Below are positions 1-8,260 of a DNA stretch of 64,000 nt, piece by piece (the stretch's first letter is position 1; the number at the start of each line of letters is the position of its first letter). Under the pieces are notes generated by a model. It made no database searches, was not told the origin of the DNA, and saw nothing but the letters and a program-made list of their open reading frames with translations. The stretch is from NCBI RefSeq assembly GCF_037201975.1, contig NZ_CP147520.1, forward strand, positions 3,472,001 through 3,536,000, in the 5' to 3' direction. The translations under genes were made by a program, and so were the position numbers. The DNA comes from Streptomyces sp. TG1A-60 (GTDB lineage Bacteria; Actinomycetota; Actinomycetes; Streptomycetales; Streptomycetaceae).

Positions 1-739
1 GCCGGCGCATCTCGGCGAGGGCCTGGCGGCCGGTGGAGGAGATGGTCTCCAGGGCCTTCTTCGCCTGGTCGGGGGCAGCGTCGAGGACGTACGCGGCGCC
101 GTCGGCCTGGACGACCATCACGGAGACGTTGTGCGCGACGACGTCGTGCAGTTCGCGGGCGATCCGGGCGCGCTCGGCGGCGACCGCCACCTTGGCCTGC
201 GCCTCCCGCTCCTTCTCCAGCCGGGCGGCGCGCTCCTCCAGCTGCGCGAAGTACGCGCGGCGGGTGCGCAGGGAGTCGCCGAGCACCCAGGCCAGTGCGA
301 ACGGCACGGTCAGGACCACCGCGAGCACCGCGTTGCCCAGCGTGCTCGTCTCCTGCGAGGTCCAGCGCAGCTGCGCCAGCGAGGCCGCGCAGAGGCCGCC
401 GCCCAGGGCGAACCAGGAGGCCCAGCGGGCGCCGTTCGCCGCGACCGTGTAGATGACCACCAGCATCGCGAAGTCGGCCGGGATTCTCGGCACGTCCAGG
501 ATCAGCTGCGCGATACCCGCCGCGGCGGCCAGCATCAGCACCTTCTCGGGCATGCGGCGCCGCAGCGCGATCGACAGACACAGAGCGAACGAGATCACCA
601 CGAACGCGGTCTCGTTCATGTCCGTCGCGTAGTCCGGGTCGATCGCTCCGCTCGCCAGGGTCATCCCGAGCAGGACGAGGGCCCAGAAGCCGTCGACCCA
701 TGTCGGGTGTCTGCGGAGGAAGTCATAGAGGCGCTGCAC
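1..739 (-). CDS. Sensor histidine kinase, N-terminal part (runs off the left edge)
   Basis: About 246 residues are visible. An N-terminal block of several hydrophobic helices is followed by a short coiled coil and the phosphoacceptor motif ARIARELHDVVAHNVSVMV, which is the HisKA_3 H-box with the phosphorylated His in RELHD. The HATPase domain lies beyond the edge. This architecture is the NarL-partner (DesK/NarX-like) kinase class, so a LuxR-type response regulator gene is expected just outside the window. I chose the GTG at 739 because the protein then starts VQRLYDFLRRHP, a normal cytoplasmic lead into the first helix. The signal cannot be inferred. The family call is secure; the exact start is less so. 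Confidence 0.88.
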   Translation of the reverse strand, partial: MQRLYDFLRRHPTWVDGFWALVLLGMTLASGAIDPDYATDMNETAFVVISFALCLSIALRRRMPEKVLMLAAAAGIAQLILDVPRIPADFAMLVVIYTVAANGARWASWFALGGGLCAASLAQLRWTSQETSTLGNAVLAVVLTVPFALAWVLGDSLRTRRAYFAQLEERAARLEKEREAQAKVAVAAERARIARELHDVVAHNVSVMVVQADGAAYVLDAAPDQAKKALETISSTGRQALAEMRR

Positions 740-836
740 GTAACCCAGCGTAGGGAAGCGCGTGGTGTGCCGGGGTCAACCGGAGGGCCGATCCGTGACC
801 GGCCCAGGTACTCCCCAAGGTGGAGGCGCCTAGCCT

Positions 837-1955
837 GTGACGGTGACGGATCGTCCACGAACTCCGGAGAGTGCGTTGTCCTGCCACTGCGGGTCACCCG
901 TGGCTGGTCCCGCCCACCCGGCGGAGCCGCACGGGTCGCAGCCCCGCGCCCGTGGTGCGGCGGGACCCTGGCTCTGCTGGCGCGCCGCGACCCATGAGGC
1001 CCTGTACGGGCCCGGCGGGTTCTACCGGCGGACGGAGGGGCCCGCCGGGCACTTCCGTACCTCCGTGCACGTCTCCCGGCTCTTCGCCGCCGCCGTGGCG
1101 CGGTTGCTGTGCCGGGTGGACGAGGCGTTGGGGCGGCCGGACGGGCTGGGGTTCGTGGACATGGCCGCCGGGCGGGGAGAGCTGGTGAGCGGGGTGCTGG
1201 CCACGCTGCCCGCCGAGGTCGCCGCCCGCACGCGCGCGTACGCCGTCGAGGTCGCCGACCGGCCGCCCGGTCTCGATCACCGCGTCGCGTGGCTCGGCGA
1301 ACCTCCGACGGGGATCACCGGGCTGCTGTTCGCCAACGAGTGGCTGGACAACGTGCCCGTGGAGGTCGTCGAGGTGGACGCGGCGGGCGTACCCCGGCTG
1401 GTCCTCGTACGGGAGGACGGCGGTGAGCTGCTCGGGGAGCCCGTCGGCGGGGAGGAGGCCCGATGGCTGGCCCGGTGGTGGCCGCCGGGCCCGGAGGAGG
1501 GGCTGCGGGCCGAGGTCGGGCTGCCCCGGGACCGGGCGTGGGCCGCCGCCGTGGCGGGCGTCGACCGGGGGCTCGCCGTCGCCGTCGACTACGCGCACCT
1601 CGCCGCCGCCCGGCCGCCCTGCGGGACGCTCACGGGGTTCCGGGAGGGACGGGAGACCACGCCGGTCCCGGACGGCTCGTGCGACATCACCGCGCATGTG
1701 GCGCTGGACGCGTGCGCGCTGCCGGGGGCGCGGCTGCTCACCCAGCGGGACGCCCTGCGTGCCCTGGGAGTCGACGGCGGGCGCCCGCCGCTGTCCCTGG
1801 CGACCTCCGACCCGGCGGCGTACGTTCGGGCCCTCGCGGGCGCCGGCGAGGCCGCCGAACTGACCGCGCCGGGCGGGCTGGGCGACTTCGGGTGGCTCGT
1901 CCAGCCGGTCGGGATTCCGGACCCACTCGGCACGACCGGCGCTTCCCTCACCTAG
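837..1955 (+). CDS. SAM-dependent methyltransferase, DUF185/NDUFAF7-like
   Basis: The 372-residue frame contains [32 protein letters not shown] (SAM-binding glycine loop) and [16 protein letters not shown], which fit the DUF185 (MidA/NDUFAF7-like) methyltransferases. The human relative modifies an NDUFS2 arginine during complex I assembly. Here the gene converges on a NuoD (NDUFS2-like) gene with two bases between the stops, so a functional link is attractive but inferred. The first ~45 residues do not look like the family, and their DNA matches a dispersed repeat (882-951). The true N-terminus may therefore be shorter or altered; in-frame GTGs are at 837 and 900. Confident of family, unsure of start. 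Confidence 0.82.
   Translation: MTVTDRPRTPESALSCHCGSPVAGPAHPAEPHGSQPRARGAAGPWLCWRAATHEALYGPGGFYRRTEGPAGHFRTSVHVSRLFAAAVARLLCRVDEALGRPDGLGFVDMAAGRGELVSGVLATLPAEVAARTRAYAVEVADRPPGLDHRVAWLGEPPTGITGLLFANEWLDNVPVEVVEVDAAGVPRLVLVREDGGELLGEPVGGEEARWLARWWPPGPEEGLRAEVGLPRDRAWAAAVAGVDRGLAVAVDYAHLAAARPPCGTLTGFREGRETTPVPDGSCDITAHVALDACALPGARLLTQRDALRALGVDGGRPPLSLATSDPAAYVRALAGAGEAAELTAPGGLGDFGWLVQPVGIPDPLGTTGASLT
882..951. repeat. Dispersed Streptomyces repeat, copy A
   Basis: Contains GGCGGAGCCGCAC followed by CAGCCCCGCGCCC, the same core as the intergenic copy at 24081-24156. It lies within the predicted 5' end of the methyltransferase gene, which makes that gene's start doubtful. Identity was judged by eye against other copies in the window. 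Confidence 0.6.
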
Positions 1956-1957
1956 CC

Positions 1958-3118
1958 CTACTTGTCGACGTCCCCCACCACGAAGAACAGCGAGCCCAGG
2001 ATGGCCACCATGTCGGACACCAGGGTCCCCGGCAGGAGTTCGGTGAGGGCCTGGATGTTGTTGTACGAGGCGGAGCGGAGCTTCAGGCGGTACGGGGTCT
2101 TCTCGCCCCTGCTGACGAGGTAGTAGCCGTTGATGCCGAGGGGGTTCTCGGTCCAGGCGTAGGTGTGGCCCTCGGGTGCCTTGAGGACCTTGGGGAGGCG
2201 CTGGTTGATCGGACCGGGCGGGAGTGCGGCGAGACGGTCGAGGCAGGCGTCGGCGAGGGCGAGGGAGTTGTGGGCCTGCTCCAGGAGGCACTCGAAGCGG
2301 GCGAGGCAGTCGCCCTCCTCCCGGGTGACGACCCTGAGGACGTCCTGGAGCTCCCCGTACGCCAGGTACGGCTCGTCGCGCCGCAGGTCGAGGTCGACGC
2401 CGGAGGCGCGGGCGATCGGACCGCTGACGCCGTACGCGTGGACGGTCTCAGGGGAGAGGACGCCCACGCCCCGCGTACGGCCCCGGAAGATCTCGTTGCC
2501 GATGACCAGGTCGTCGAAGACGCCCAGGCGGGAACGGACGTCCGCGACGGCGCCGCGCGCGCGTGACGTCCAACCCGCCGGGAGGTCCTCCTTGAGGCCC
2601 CCGACGCGGTTGAACATGTAGTGCATACGCCCGCCGGAGATCTCCTCCATGACGTTCTGGAGTTCCTCGCGCTCCCGGAACGCGTAGAAGACCGGGGTGA
2701 TGCCACCGAGCTCCAGCGGGTACGAGCCGAGGAACATCAGGTGGTTCAGGACCCGGTTCAGCTCGGCGAGGAGGGTGCGCATCCAGACCGCGCGCTCGGG
2801 GACCTCCATGCCGAGCATGCGTTCGACGCCGAGGACCACGCCGAGTTCGTTGGAGAAGGCGGAGAGCCAGTCGTGGCGGTTGGCGAGCATGATGATCTGG
2901 CGGTAGTCGCGCGCCTCGAAGAGCTTCTCCGCGCCCCGGTGCATATAGCCGATGACCGGTTCGGCGTGCTGGATCCGCTCGCCGTCGAGGACGAGCCGCA
3001 GCCGCAGCACACCGTGCGTGGACGGATGCTGCGGACCGATGTTGAGCACCATGTCCGTGCTCTCGGCGGCACCGCCGATACCGACCGTCGTCTCTCTGGT
3101 CTCCGTCGGGGGAGTCAT
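1958..3118 (-). CDS. nuoD: NuoD-like NADH-quinone oxidoreductase subunit D, orphan copy
   Basis: The 386-residue protein carries the 49-kDa/NuoD signatures [25 protein letters not shown] and EARDYRQ near the start, and [17 protein letters not shown] and [10 protein letters not shown] near the end, closing with the typical GDVDK tail. I placed the start at the ATG at 3118, since the upstream extension of the open frame is not NuoD-like. Full-length actinobacterial NuoD is about 440 residues, so this copy is slightly short. No other nuo gene is nearby. It is therefore a stand-alone paralogue, known from memory also in S. coelicolor at the equivalent site. It may act in an alternative complex I or with a hydrogenase-like partner. 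The role is unknown. Confidence 0.9.
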   Translation of the reverse strand: MTPPTETRETTVGIGGAAESTDMVLNIGPQHPSTHGVLRLRLVLDGERIQHAEPVIGYMHRGAEKLFEARDYRQIIMLANRHDWLSAFSNELGVVLGVERMLGMEVPERAVWMRTLLAELNRVLNHLMFLGSYPLELGGITPVFYAFREREELQNVMEEISGGRMHYMFNRVGGLKEDLPAGWTSRARGAVADVRSRLGVFDDLVIGNEIFRGRTRGVGVLSPETVHAYGVSGPIARASGVDLDLRRDEPYLAYGELQDVLRVVTREEGDCLARFECLLEQAHNSLALADACLDRLAALPPGPINQRLPKVLKAPEGHTYAWTENPLGINGYYLVSRGEKTPYRLKLRSASYNNIQALTELLPGTLVSDMVAILGSLFFVVGDVDK

Positions 3119-3149
3119 GGACACAGTCTGTCGTACGTACGCTGGCGGT

Positions 3150-3656
3150 ATGGAGACGGGGACCTTGGAAGACGGCGCTGAGCGCGCGGAGGGCGGGCCG
3201 GCCTGGACCGGACTGCCGCGTGGGCTGTTGCGGATGAGACGACTTTTGCTGGTGGTGTGGCTGGGACCGATAACCCTCGCCACGGCCCTTCTGCCGGGCT
3301 GGCTGGCCGGACCCGCCTGGGCGGCCTTCGCGCTGTTGCCGCTGGGCCTGCTGTTGTGGGGCTGGCCCATGCTGGGCCGCAACTGGCGCTCGTGGCGGTA
3401 CGCCGAACGGGCGGACGACCTGTTGATCAGCCGGGGGGTGCTCTGGCACGAGGAGACCGTCGTGCCGTACGGCCGCATGCAACTCGTCGAGGTGACCTCC
3501 GGCCCCGTCGAACGCCACTTCGGCCTGGCGAGCGTCCAGCTCCACACCGCCGCTGCCGCCACCGACGCCCGCATCCCGGGCCTCGCCCCCACCGAAGCCG
3601 AACGCCTGCGCGACCACCTCACCCAACTGGGCGAGGCCCGATCGGCAGGCCTGTGA
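3150..3656 (+). CDS. PH domain-containing membrane protein (bPH2/YdbS-like)
   Basis: The 168-residue protein has two hydrophobic helices (about residues 30-75) followed by a bPH2 domain ([20 protein letters not shown], then [17 protein letters not shown]). The motif pair 'ISRGVL...TVVPY.RMQ.V' is characteristic of YdbS-like proteins. The ATG at 3150 starts just upstream of the hydrophobic segment and diverges from nuoD with only 31 bases between starts. The stop at 3656 is followed after one base by the start of the next PH-domain gene, so the two form a translationally coupled YdbS/YdbT-type pair. In Bacillus such a pair has been implicated in resistance to competitor antimicrobials. Here the role is inferred only. 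Confidence 0.85.
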   Translation: METGTLEDGAERAEGGPAWTGLPRGLLRMRRLLLVVWLGPITLATALLPGWLAGPAWAAFALLPLGLLLWGWPMLGRNWRSWRYAERADDLLISRGVLWHEETVVPYGRMQLVEVTSGPVERHFGLASVQLHTAAAATDARIPGLAPTEAERLRDHLTQLGEARSAGL

Positions 3657-3657
3657 C

Positions 3658-5229
3658 ATGCCGACACACGCGGACGACGACGCGGTACGGGCGGGAGCAC
3701 CGGGGGGACCGGGCGTTGAGCCGGGGCCGGGAGGCGAGCCGGGCCCGGCGCCCGAGGCGAAGACCGAGAGTGAGCCGGGTCTGATGCCGAAGCCCCCCGC
3801 CGAAGACCGGGCCGGCGAGAAACCCGAGGGCGAGAGCGGGGCCGAAGACCGGCCCGGCCGGGTGGCCGGGCCCGAGGTCGGTGGTGGGCCGGGCCAGGTG
3901 CCGGGGGTCGGCGTTGAAGGGCGGGCCGGCGGCGGGGCGGTCGTGGAGCAGCGGCTGCATCCCGTGACGCCGTTCCGGCGGGCGTGGGCGCCGGTGGCGG
4001 TGATCATCGGGTGGGCCTTTCATGATCCGGACGGGGCTCAGCGGCAGCTCACACGGCTCGATACGTCGACCCTGCTGATAGGGCTCGCGGTGTTCGTGCC
4101 GGCCGCCGCCCTGTACGGCTTCCTGACCTGGTGGTTCACCCACTTCGCGGTGACCGACAGCGAACTGCGCATCCGTACCGGCCTGTTGTTCCGCCGTACC
4201 GCCCACATCCGCCTCGAGCGCATCCAGGCCATCGACGTCACCCGACCGCTGCTGGCCCGGATCGCGGGCGTCGCCAAGCTCAAACTCGACGTCATAGGCA
4301 CCGACAAGAAGGACGAGCTGGCCTACCTCGGCGAGGCCCACGCCCGCGCCCTGCGGGCCGAACTCCTCGCCCGCGCCGCCGGTTTCGCGCCCGAGACCGC
4401 GCACGAGGTCGGCGAGGCCCCCGTACGGCAGCTGCTGAGGATCCCGGCCGGCGTACTCGCCGTGTCGCTGGTGCTGACCGGCGCCACCTGGGGAGCCTTG
4501 ACCGCCGCGATCGTCGTACCCTCCGTGCTGTGGTTCGCCACGGAGAGCGTGTGGACCGTCCTCGCGACCGCGCTGCCGCTGCTCGGTGCGGCCGGGGCGA
4601 GCAGCGTGGGGCGCTTCGTCACGGAGTACGACTGGACGGTCGGCGACTCCCCCGACGGGCTCCGCATCGACCACGGGCTGCTCGACCGGACCCACGAGAC
4701 GGTCCCGCCCGGACGCGTGCAGACCGTACGCGTCGTCGAACCGCTGCTGTGGCGGCGACGGGGGTGGGTGCGCGTCGAGCTGGACGTGGCCGGGTCCTCG
4801 AACTCCGTTCTCATGCCGGTCGCGACGCGCGAGGTCGCCGAGTCGGTGATCGCGCGCGTGCTGCCCGGCGTGAGCGTGCCGGACGCCGCGGCCCTGACAC
4901 GGCCGCCGGGGCGGGCGCGGTGGTGCGTGCCGCTGTGGTGGCGGGGATACCGACTCGCCGTCAGCGACACGGTGTTCGCCGCGCGGCACGGCCTGCTGCG
5001 GCGCCGGCTCGACCTTGTGCCGCATGCGAAGGTGCAGAGCGTACGGCTGTCGCAGGGGCCCTGGGAGCGGCACAAGGGCCTCGCCGACGTCCACGTCGAC
5101 ACCGGGGCCAACAAGACCGTGACCGCTCGGCTGCGGGACGGCGCGGAGGCTGCGGAGCTGTTGCGGGCGCAGGCGGAGCGGTCGCGGACGGGGCGACGGG
5201 AGGCTCGGCCGGATCGGTGGATGGCGTAG
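3658..5229 (+). CDS. Large PH domain-containing membrane protein (YdbT-like)
   Basis: The 523-residue protein begins with a ~100-residue Gly/Pro/Glu-rich disordered region. Membrane helices and repeated bPH2 domains follow: [20 protein letters not shown] with [19 protein letters not shown]; then [20 protein letters not shown] with [14 protein letters not shown]; then [20 protein letters not shown] with [20 protein letters not shown]. Three PH repeats separated by helix pairs is the YdbT layout. The ATG lies one base after the upstream PH gene stop, so the two are co-transcribed. The acidic, Pro-rich N-terminus is longer than in most relatives and is probably cytoplasmic. Confidence 0.85.
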   Translation: MPTHADDDAVRAGAPGGPGVEPGPGGEPGPAPEAKTESEPGLMPKPPAEDRAGEKPEGESGAEDRPGRVAGPEVGGGPGQVPGVGVEGRAGGGAVVEQRLHPVTPFRRAWAPVAVIIGWAFHDPDGAQRQLTRLDTSTLLIGLAVFVPAAALYGFLTWWFTHFAVTDSELRIRTGLLFRRTAHIRLERIQAIDVTRPLLARIAGVAKLKLDVIGTDKKDELAYLGEAHARALRAELLARAAGFAPETAHEVGEAPVRQLLRIPAGVLAVSLVLTGATWGALTAAIVVPSVLWFATESVWTVLATALPLLGAAGASSVGRFVTEYDWTVGDSPDGLRIDHGLLDRTHETVPPGRVQTVRVVEPLLWRRRGWVRVELDVAGSSNSVLMPVATREVAESVIARVLPGVSVPDAAALTRPPGRARWCVPLWWRGYRLAVSDTVFAARHGLLRRRLDLVPHAKVQSVRLSQGPWERHKGLADVHVDTGANKTVTARLRDGAEAAELLRAQAERSRTGRREARPDRWMA

Positions 5230-5660
5230 CGGCGGGACCCTTCGGGCGCCGGGTGCCTTCACGACGCTCGGCGCCTTGGGCGCCCGGCTGCTGGCGTGCC
5301 GGGCGCCCGGTGGCTGTGCCGGGCGCCCGGCGCCGCCGTCGGGCGGGGCGGGTTCCGCTCACCGGCGCGGCGCTTGCCGGTGCCGCCGCGCCCGCCCCCC
5401 GAGCGCGCCGCCCGCGCCCACCCCCGTGCGGCCCCAGCGGCACGACTCCCCTCAACCGAGTGCCGCAGGTACCGCGGCGGACGGCTGGACGGCTAGGCCC
5501 GCACTTCGCAGGTCGCCGAGAAGGTTCGCCGTAGCGGCCTCCGGGCCTGCGATCTCGACCGATCCGGACCGGCACGGCTCTCGCCGCTACGGTTCCGATC
5601 GACAAGTGATCGGCTATGACCGCTTGATCTTCACGATCGGGTGACCTGCGAAGTACGAGG
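5230..5660. other. Gene-free stretch with tandem GC palindromes
   Basis: No convincing gene. Three copies of the palindrome GGGCGCCCGG sit at 5278-5287, 5301-5310 and 5321-5330, the last two inside a 20-bp tandem unit. They could fold into stacked hairpins acting as a bidirectional terminator between the convergent PH-domain and coiled-coil genes. The part near 5560-5640 is lower in GC and contains several GATC-centred short inverted repeats of unknown meaning. Confidence 0.5.
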
Positions 5661-7400
5661 CTAGGACGCCGCCGACCGCAGGCCCTGTACGTCGATCTGT
5701 TCCGTCTCGTCGTGGGCCGTGAGGTCGATGACCTGGCCGACGCCACGCGATGCCTCGTCGGGCCGCTTGAACCGCGCCTCGGACTCGGCCTTGTGCAGCA
5801 CGAGGGCCTCCTGGCCGACCACGTCGGCGAGGTCCTCGTTCTGCACGGCCTGCAGGGCGTCCGCGTCCTTCTCCGTACCGAAGAAGTCGAACCCGCCCTC
5901 GACGGCCGTCCGCCGCTGCGGCGCGGTCGGGACGACGGCCACGGCGGTGGGCACCGCGAAGTGCCCGGCGGGCGGAAGGGCCGGCAGCGCGGGCACCGCC
6001 GACCGGGCCACCCGCTCCTCGGGCGCCGCCTCCTCCGGTTGCTCCGTCTCCCCCAGCCGCGTCGACCGCGTGGGAGCGGAAACGGCGGGTACGGGCTCGG
6101 CGCCCGCGCGCTCATGCCCGTCGGCCGCCACGGACTTTCCCGCCGCGTCGTCCTCCTCGGCGGTGAGCACCGGAACCGGCTCGTCCTCCGCCTCGGCGGA
6201 ACGTCCCTGCCGAGTACCGCCACCCGTCGGCCCGTCCGGATCACCCTTCGGGGACGGCCCCTTGGGGGAACCACCCTTCGGTGCCTGCCCCTCGGCAGTC
6301 ACATCAGCGGACTCGGCGGAAGCGGCGGCGGAGTCGCCGACCGGTACGTTGGCGGAGTCGCCGACCGGTACGTTGGCGGAGTCGCCGACCGGTACGTTGG
6401 CAAAGTCGCCCTCGGCCTCGGCCGCTTGCGACTCGACCGCGGCTACGGCACCGGTGCGGGTCTCGGCGTCGACCTCCGCCTCAGCCTCAGCGTCGTCCCC
6501 CGTCTCGATGTCGGCCCGGCTCTCGACGCCCACCACCGCGGCCCCGGACTCCACGTCGGCCTCGGCCGCGCTCTCGCCCGCCTCGGCCACGGCCTCGCCC
6601 GACCCCTCCGCCGAACCCCGCTGCGTGATGATCCGGTCCAACGCCGAGTTGGCGCGCAGGAAGAGCGAGGAGCCGGCGGGCGAGAACACCGCAGGGGCCG
6701 CGTTCCTCGCCCCGGTGCCCTCCTCATCGACCGCGCCCTCGGCATCGGCCCCGTCGCCGTCATCCTCGGCGGAATCCCCCGCCCCGTCGTCGCCCGACGC
6801 GGCCCGTGCCTTCGCCGCCTTGGACGCGGCCTCCCACGAAGCCCAGGGCGCCCCCGGCGCGGGAACCCCCTGCGGCGGCACCGGCGAAGCCTGGGCCGCC
6901 GCGCTGCCTTCGGCCGCCGGCAACGCCCGTGCCTCCTCGGGATCGGTCGCCTCGACCTCCAGCAGGCGGCGGCCTTCCAGTGCGCTGGCACGCTCGGTCT
7001 CGGCGGTGGCGTAGCGGCGCAGCAGCGCGGCGTGCTCGTTGCGGAGGTTGGCGAGTTCGGCGCGCTTGGCGCGGAGCTTGTGCTCCAGCTTGGTGCGCAG
7101 TTCGCGCGACTCGTCGAGGTCGGTCTCCAGTTCGGCGACCTTCTCCTCGTGGCGCCACTCGTCGCTCGCCCGCGCGCGCGTGAGGTCGGCGACGCGTTTG
7201 CCCGCCTCGACGTCCCAGCGGCGCATGACCGCCGCGCCCACGGTCGCGGTCGCCGCGGCGACCGCGGCGGTGACTCGGAGCACCGCCTGCTCGGAGAACA
7301 CCCAGGGCCCGAGGGCGCAGACGAGCGAGACGCCTGCGATCGCCGTGGGGGGCAGCAGCCTGTGCAGAGGCGGAGAATGGCGGTGACGTCCACGTGGCAT
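5661..7400 (-). CDS. Acidic coiled-coil membrane-anchored protein of unknown function
   Basis: 579 residues. The N-terminus has two hydrophobic segments (around residues 15-35 and 39-60), then a coiled coil to about residue 150 rich in Glu/Arg/Leu heptads. A very long Ala/Glu/Asp/Ser-rich disordered region follows, with three exact NVPVGDSA repeats. The compact tail, with DALQAVQNEDLADVVGQEAL and QVIDLTAHDETEQIDVQGLR, is the part that looks conserved. This suggests an inner-membrane anchored, cytoplasmic scaffold-like protein. I do not recognise a named domain. It lies between the PH-domain genes and a degenerate esterase next to lysX. The start at 7400 puts Arg/His-rich residues before the first helix, as expected for an anchor. 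Confidence 0.75.
   Translation of the reverse strand: MPRGRHRHSPPLHRLLPPTAIAGVSLVCALGPWVFSEQAVLRVTAAVAAATATVGAAVMRRWDVEAGKRVADLTRARASDEWRHEEKVAELETDLDESRELRTKLEHKLRAKRAELANLRNEHAALLRRYATAETERASALEGRRLLEVEATDPEEARALPAAEGSAAAQASPVPPQGVPAPGAPWASWEAASKAAKARAASGDDGAGDSAEDDGDGADAEGAVDEEGTGARNAAPAVFSPAGSSLFLRANSALDRIITQRGSAEGSGEAVAEAGESAAEADVESGAAVVGVESRADIETGDDAEAEAEVDAETRTGAVAAVESQAAEAEGDFANVPVGDSANVPVGDSANVPVGDSAAASAESADVTAEGQAPKGGSPKGPSPKGDPDGPTGGGTRQGRSAEAEDEPVPVLTAEEDDAAGKSVAADGHERAGAEPVPAVSAPTRSTRLGETEQPEEAAPEERVARSAVPALPALPPAGHFAVPTAVAVVPTAPQRRTAVEGGFDFFGTEKDADALQAVQNEDLADVVGQEALVLHKAESEARFKRPDEASRGVGQVIDLTAHDETEQIDVQGLRSAAS
6328..6399. repeat. Perfect 24-bp tandem repeat, three copies, in frame
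   Basis: Three adjacent identical 24-bp units (6328-6351, 6352-6375, 6376-6399) encode NVPVGDSA three times on the minus strand. Perfect identity including silent positions implies recent slippage or duplication. The copy number is likely to vary between isolates. Confidence 0.9.
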
Positions 7401-7690
7401 GGCCAGAAACTTACCGCGCGTAGGCGAATGATGGTGCCCCGGGCCGTAAAAACTCAGCCGTCCCCTAACCTCTCACAAGCCCTCACAAGCTCCCTCACCG
7501 CCGGTGCGCCAATGCGCCCACCGGCCACTCCTCTACTCGATCAACCTCATTGAATCCAGATACGCCTTGACCACATCTGTTTCATTCCGCACGGGGAATT
7601 CCGCGCGCACCGAGGCACATTCGGGAAGGGCGCCGAGGAGAGCCGAGCGCCACCGGTCAGACTCGACGACGGCGCCCCCGCACCCGGCCC

Positions 7691-8132
7691 TCACCGGTCA
7701 CTCGGCCGCCCGCTGATCCACTGCGGCGGCGCCGGGATCTCCCGCCGCCACGTGTTGAAGTTGTGCCCGCCGCTGTCGAGGATGATCGACGAGATGCGGG
7801 TCGGCTGTTCGCGCTTCACCGGTTCGATGAACCTGAGCGTGGCCTTGTAGTCGGTCTCCCCTTGTTCGCTGCTGGTCACCAGTGGAGAGATGTCGGGGGC
7901 CTGACGGGCTTCGGATTCCAGAACAGGTCCGCCTCGTTCCGCAGCGTCTTGTTCCCCCGGAAGAGATCACCGGTCGTCGCGTCGATCGGCGCCTTGCGGT
8001 ACGGCGTGGCCGGCCGCCGACCGACCGCCGGCCACGGCGGGCCGGCCGTGGCCACAGCCACACCGTGCCGATGAACAGCAGCACGGCGGACAGGACCGCA
8101 AGCGCCGGCACCTTGTTGCTCGTAAGACCCAT
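7691..8132 (-). pseudogene. Degenerate alpha/beta-hydrolase (esterase-like), internally deleted and frameshifted
   Basis: Three pieces of one family appear in order but in different frames. First, an N-terminal anchor from the ATG at 8132 (MGLTSNKVPALAVLSAVLLF). Second, a C-terminal-third piece YRKAPIDATTGDLF...LRNEADLFW around 7900-8020. Third, after a frameshift near 7880, the end piece TSSEQGETDYKATLRFIEPV...RISSIILDSGGHNFNTW, with its stop at 7691. The middle, which should hold the GxSxGG nucleophile elbow, is absent. From memory, related Streptomyces proteins of about 370 residues with this N-terminus and C-terminus lie beside lysX. The relic therefore looks like a large internal deletion plus at least one frameshift. 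No protein of this family can be made from it. Confidence 0.75.
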
Positions 8133-8260
8133 CGGACTGTCCCCCGTCGTCCCGCCCGCTCCGGCGGCCCGCTCCGCGACCGTTTCTTTCCCTGTCCTTG
8201 GGAACAGCTTCTCGACCGAGAGTGAACCTCCCTCGCCGCGTCGCCGTCCTAGAGGGCGCA

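Noticed and set aside
894..2291. 465-codon minus-strand frame over the methyltransferase
   Set aside because: Arg/Pro/Gly-rich shadow with no family features; the plus-strand methyltransferase has clear motifs.
3119..3700. N-terminal extension of the NuoD frame to 3700
   Set aside because: The added ~194 residues are not NuoD-like and overlap the first PH-domain gene on the other strand.
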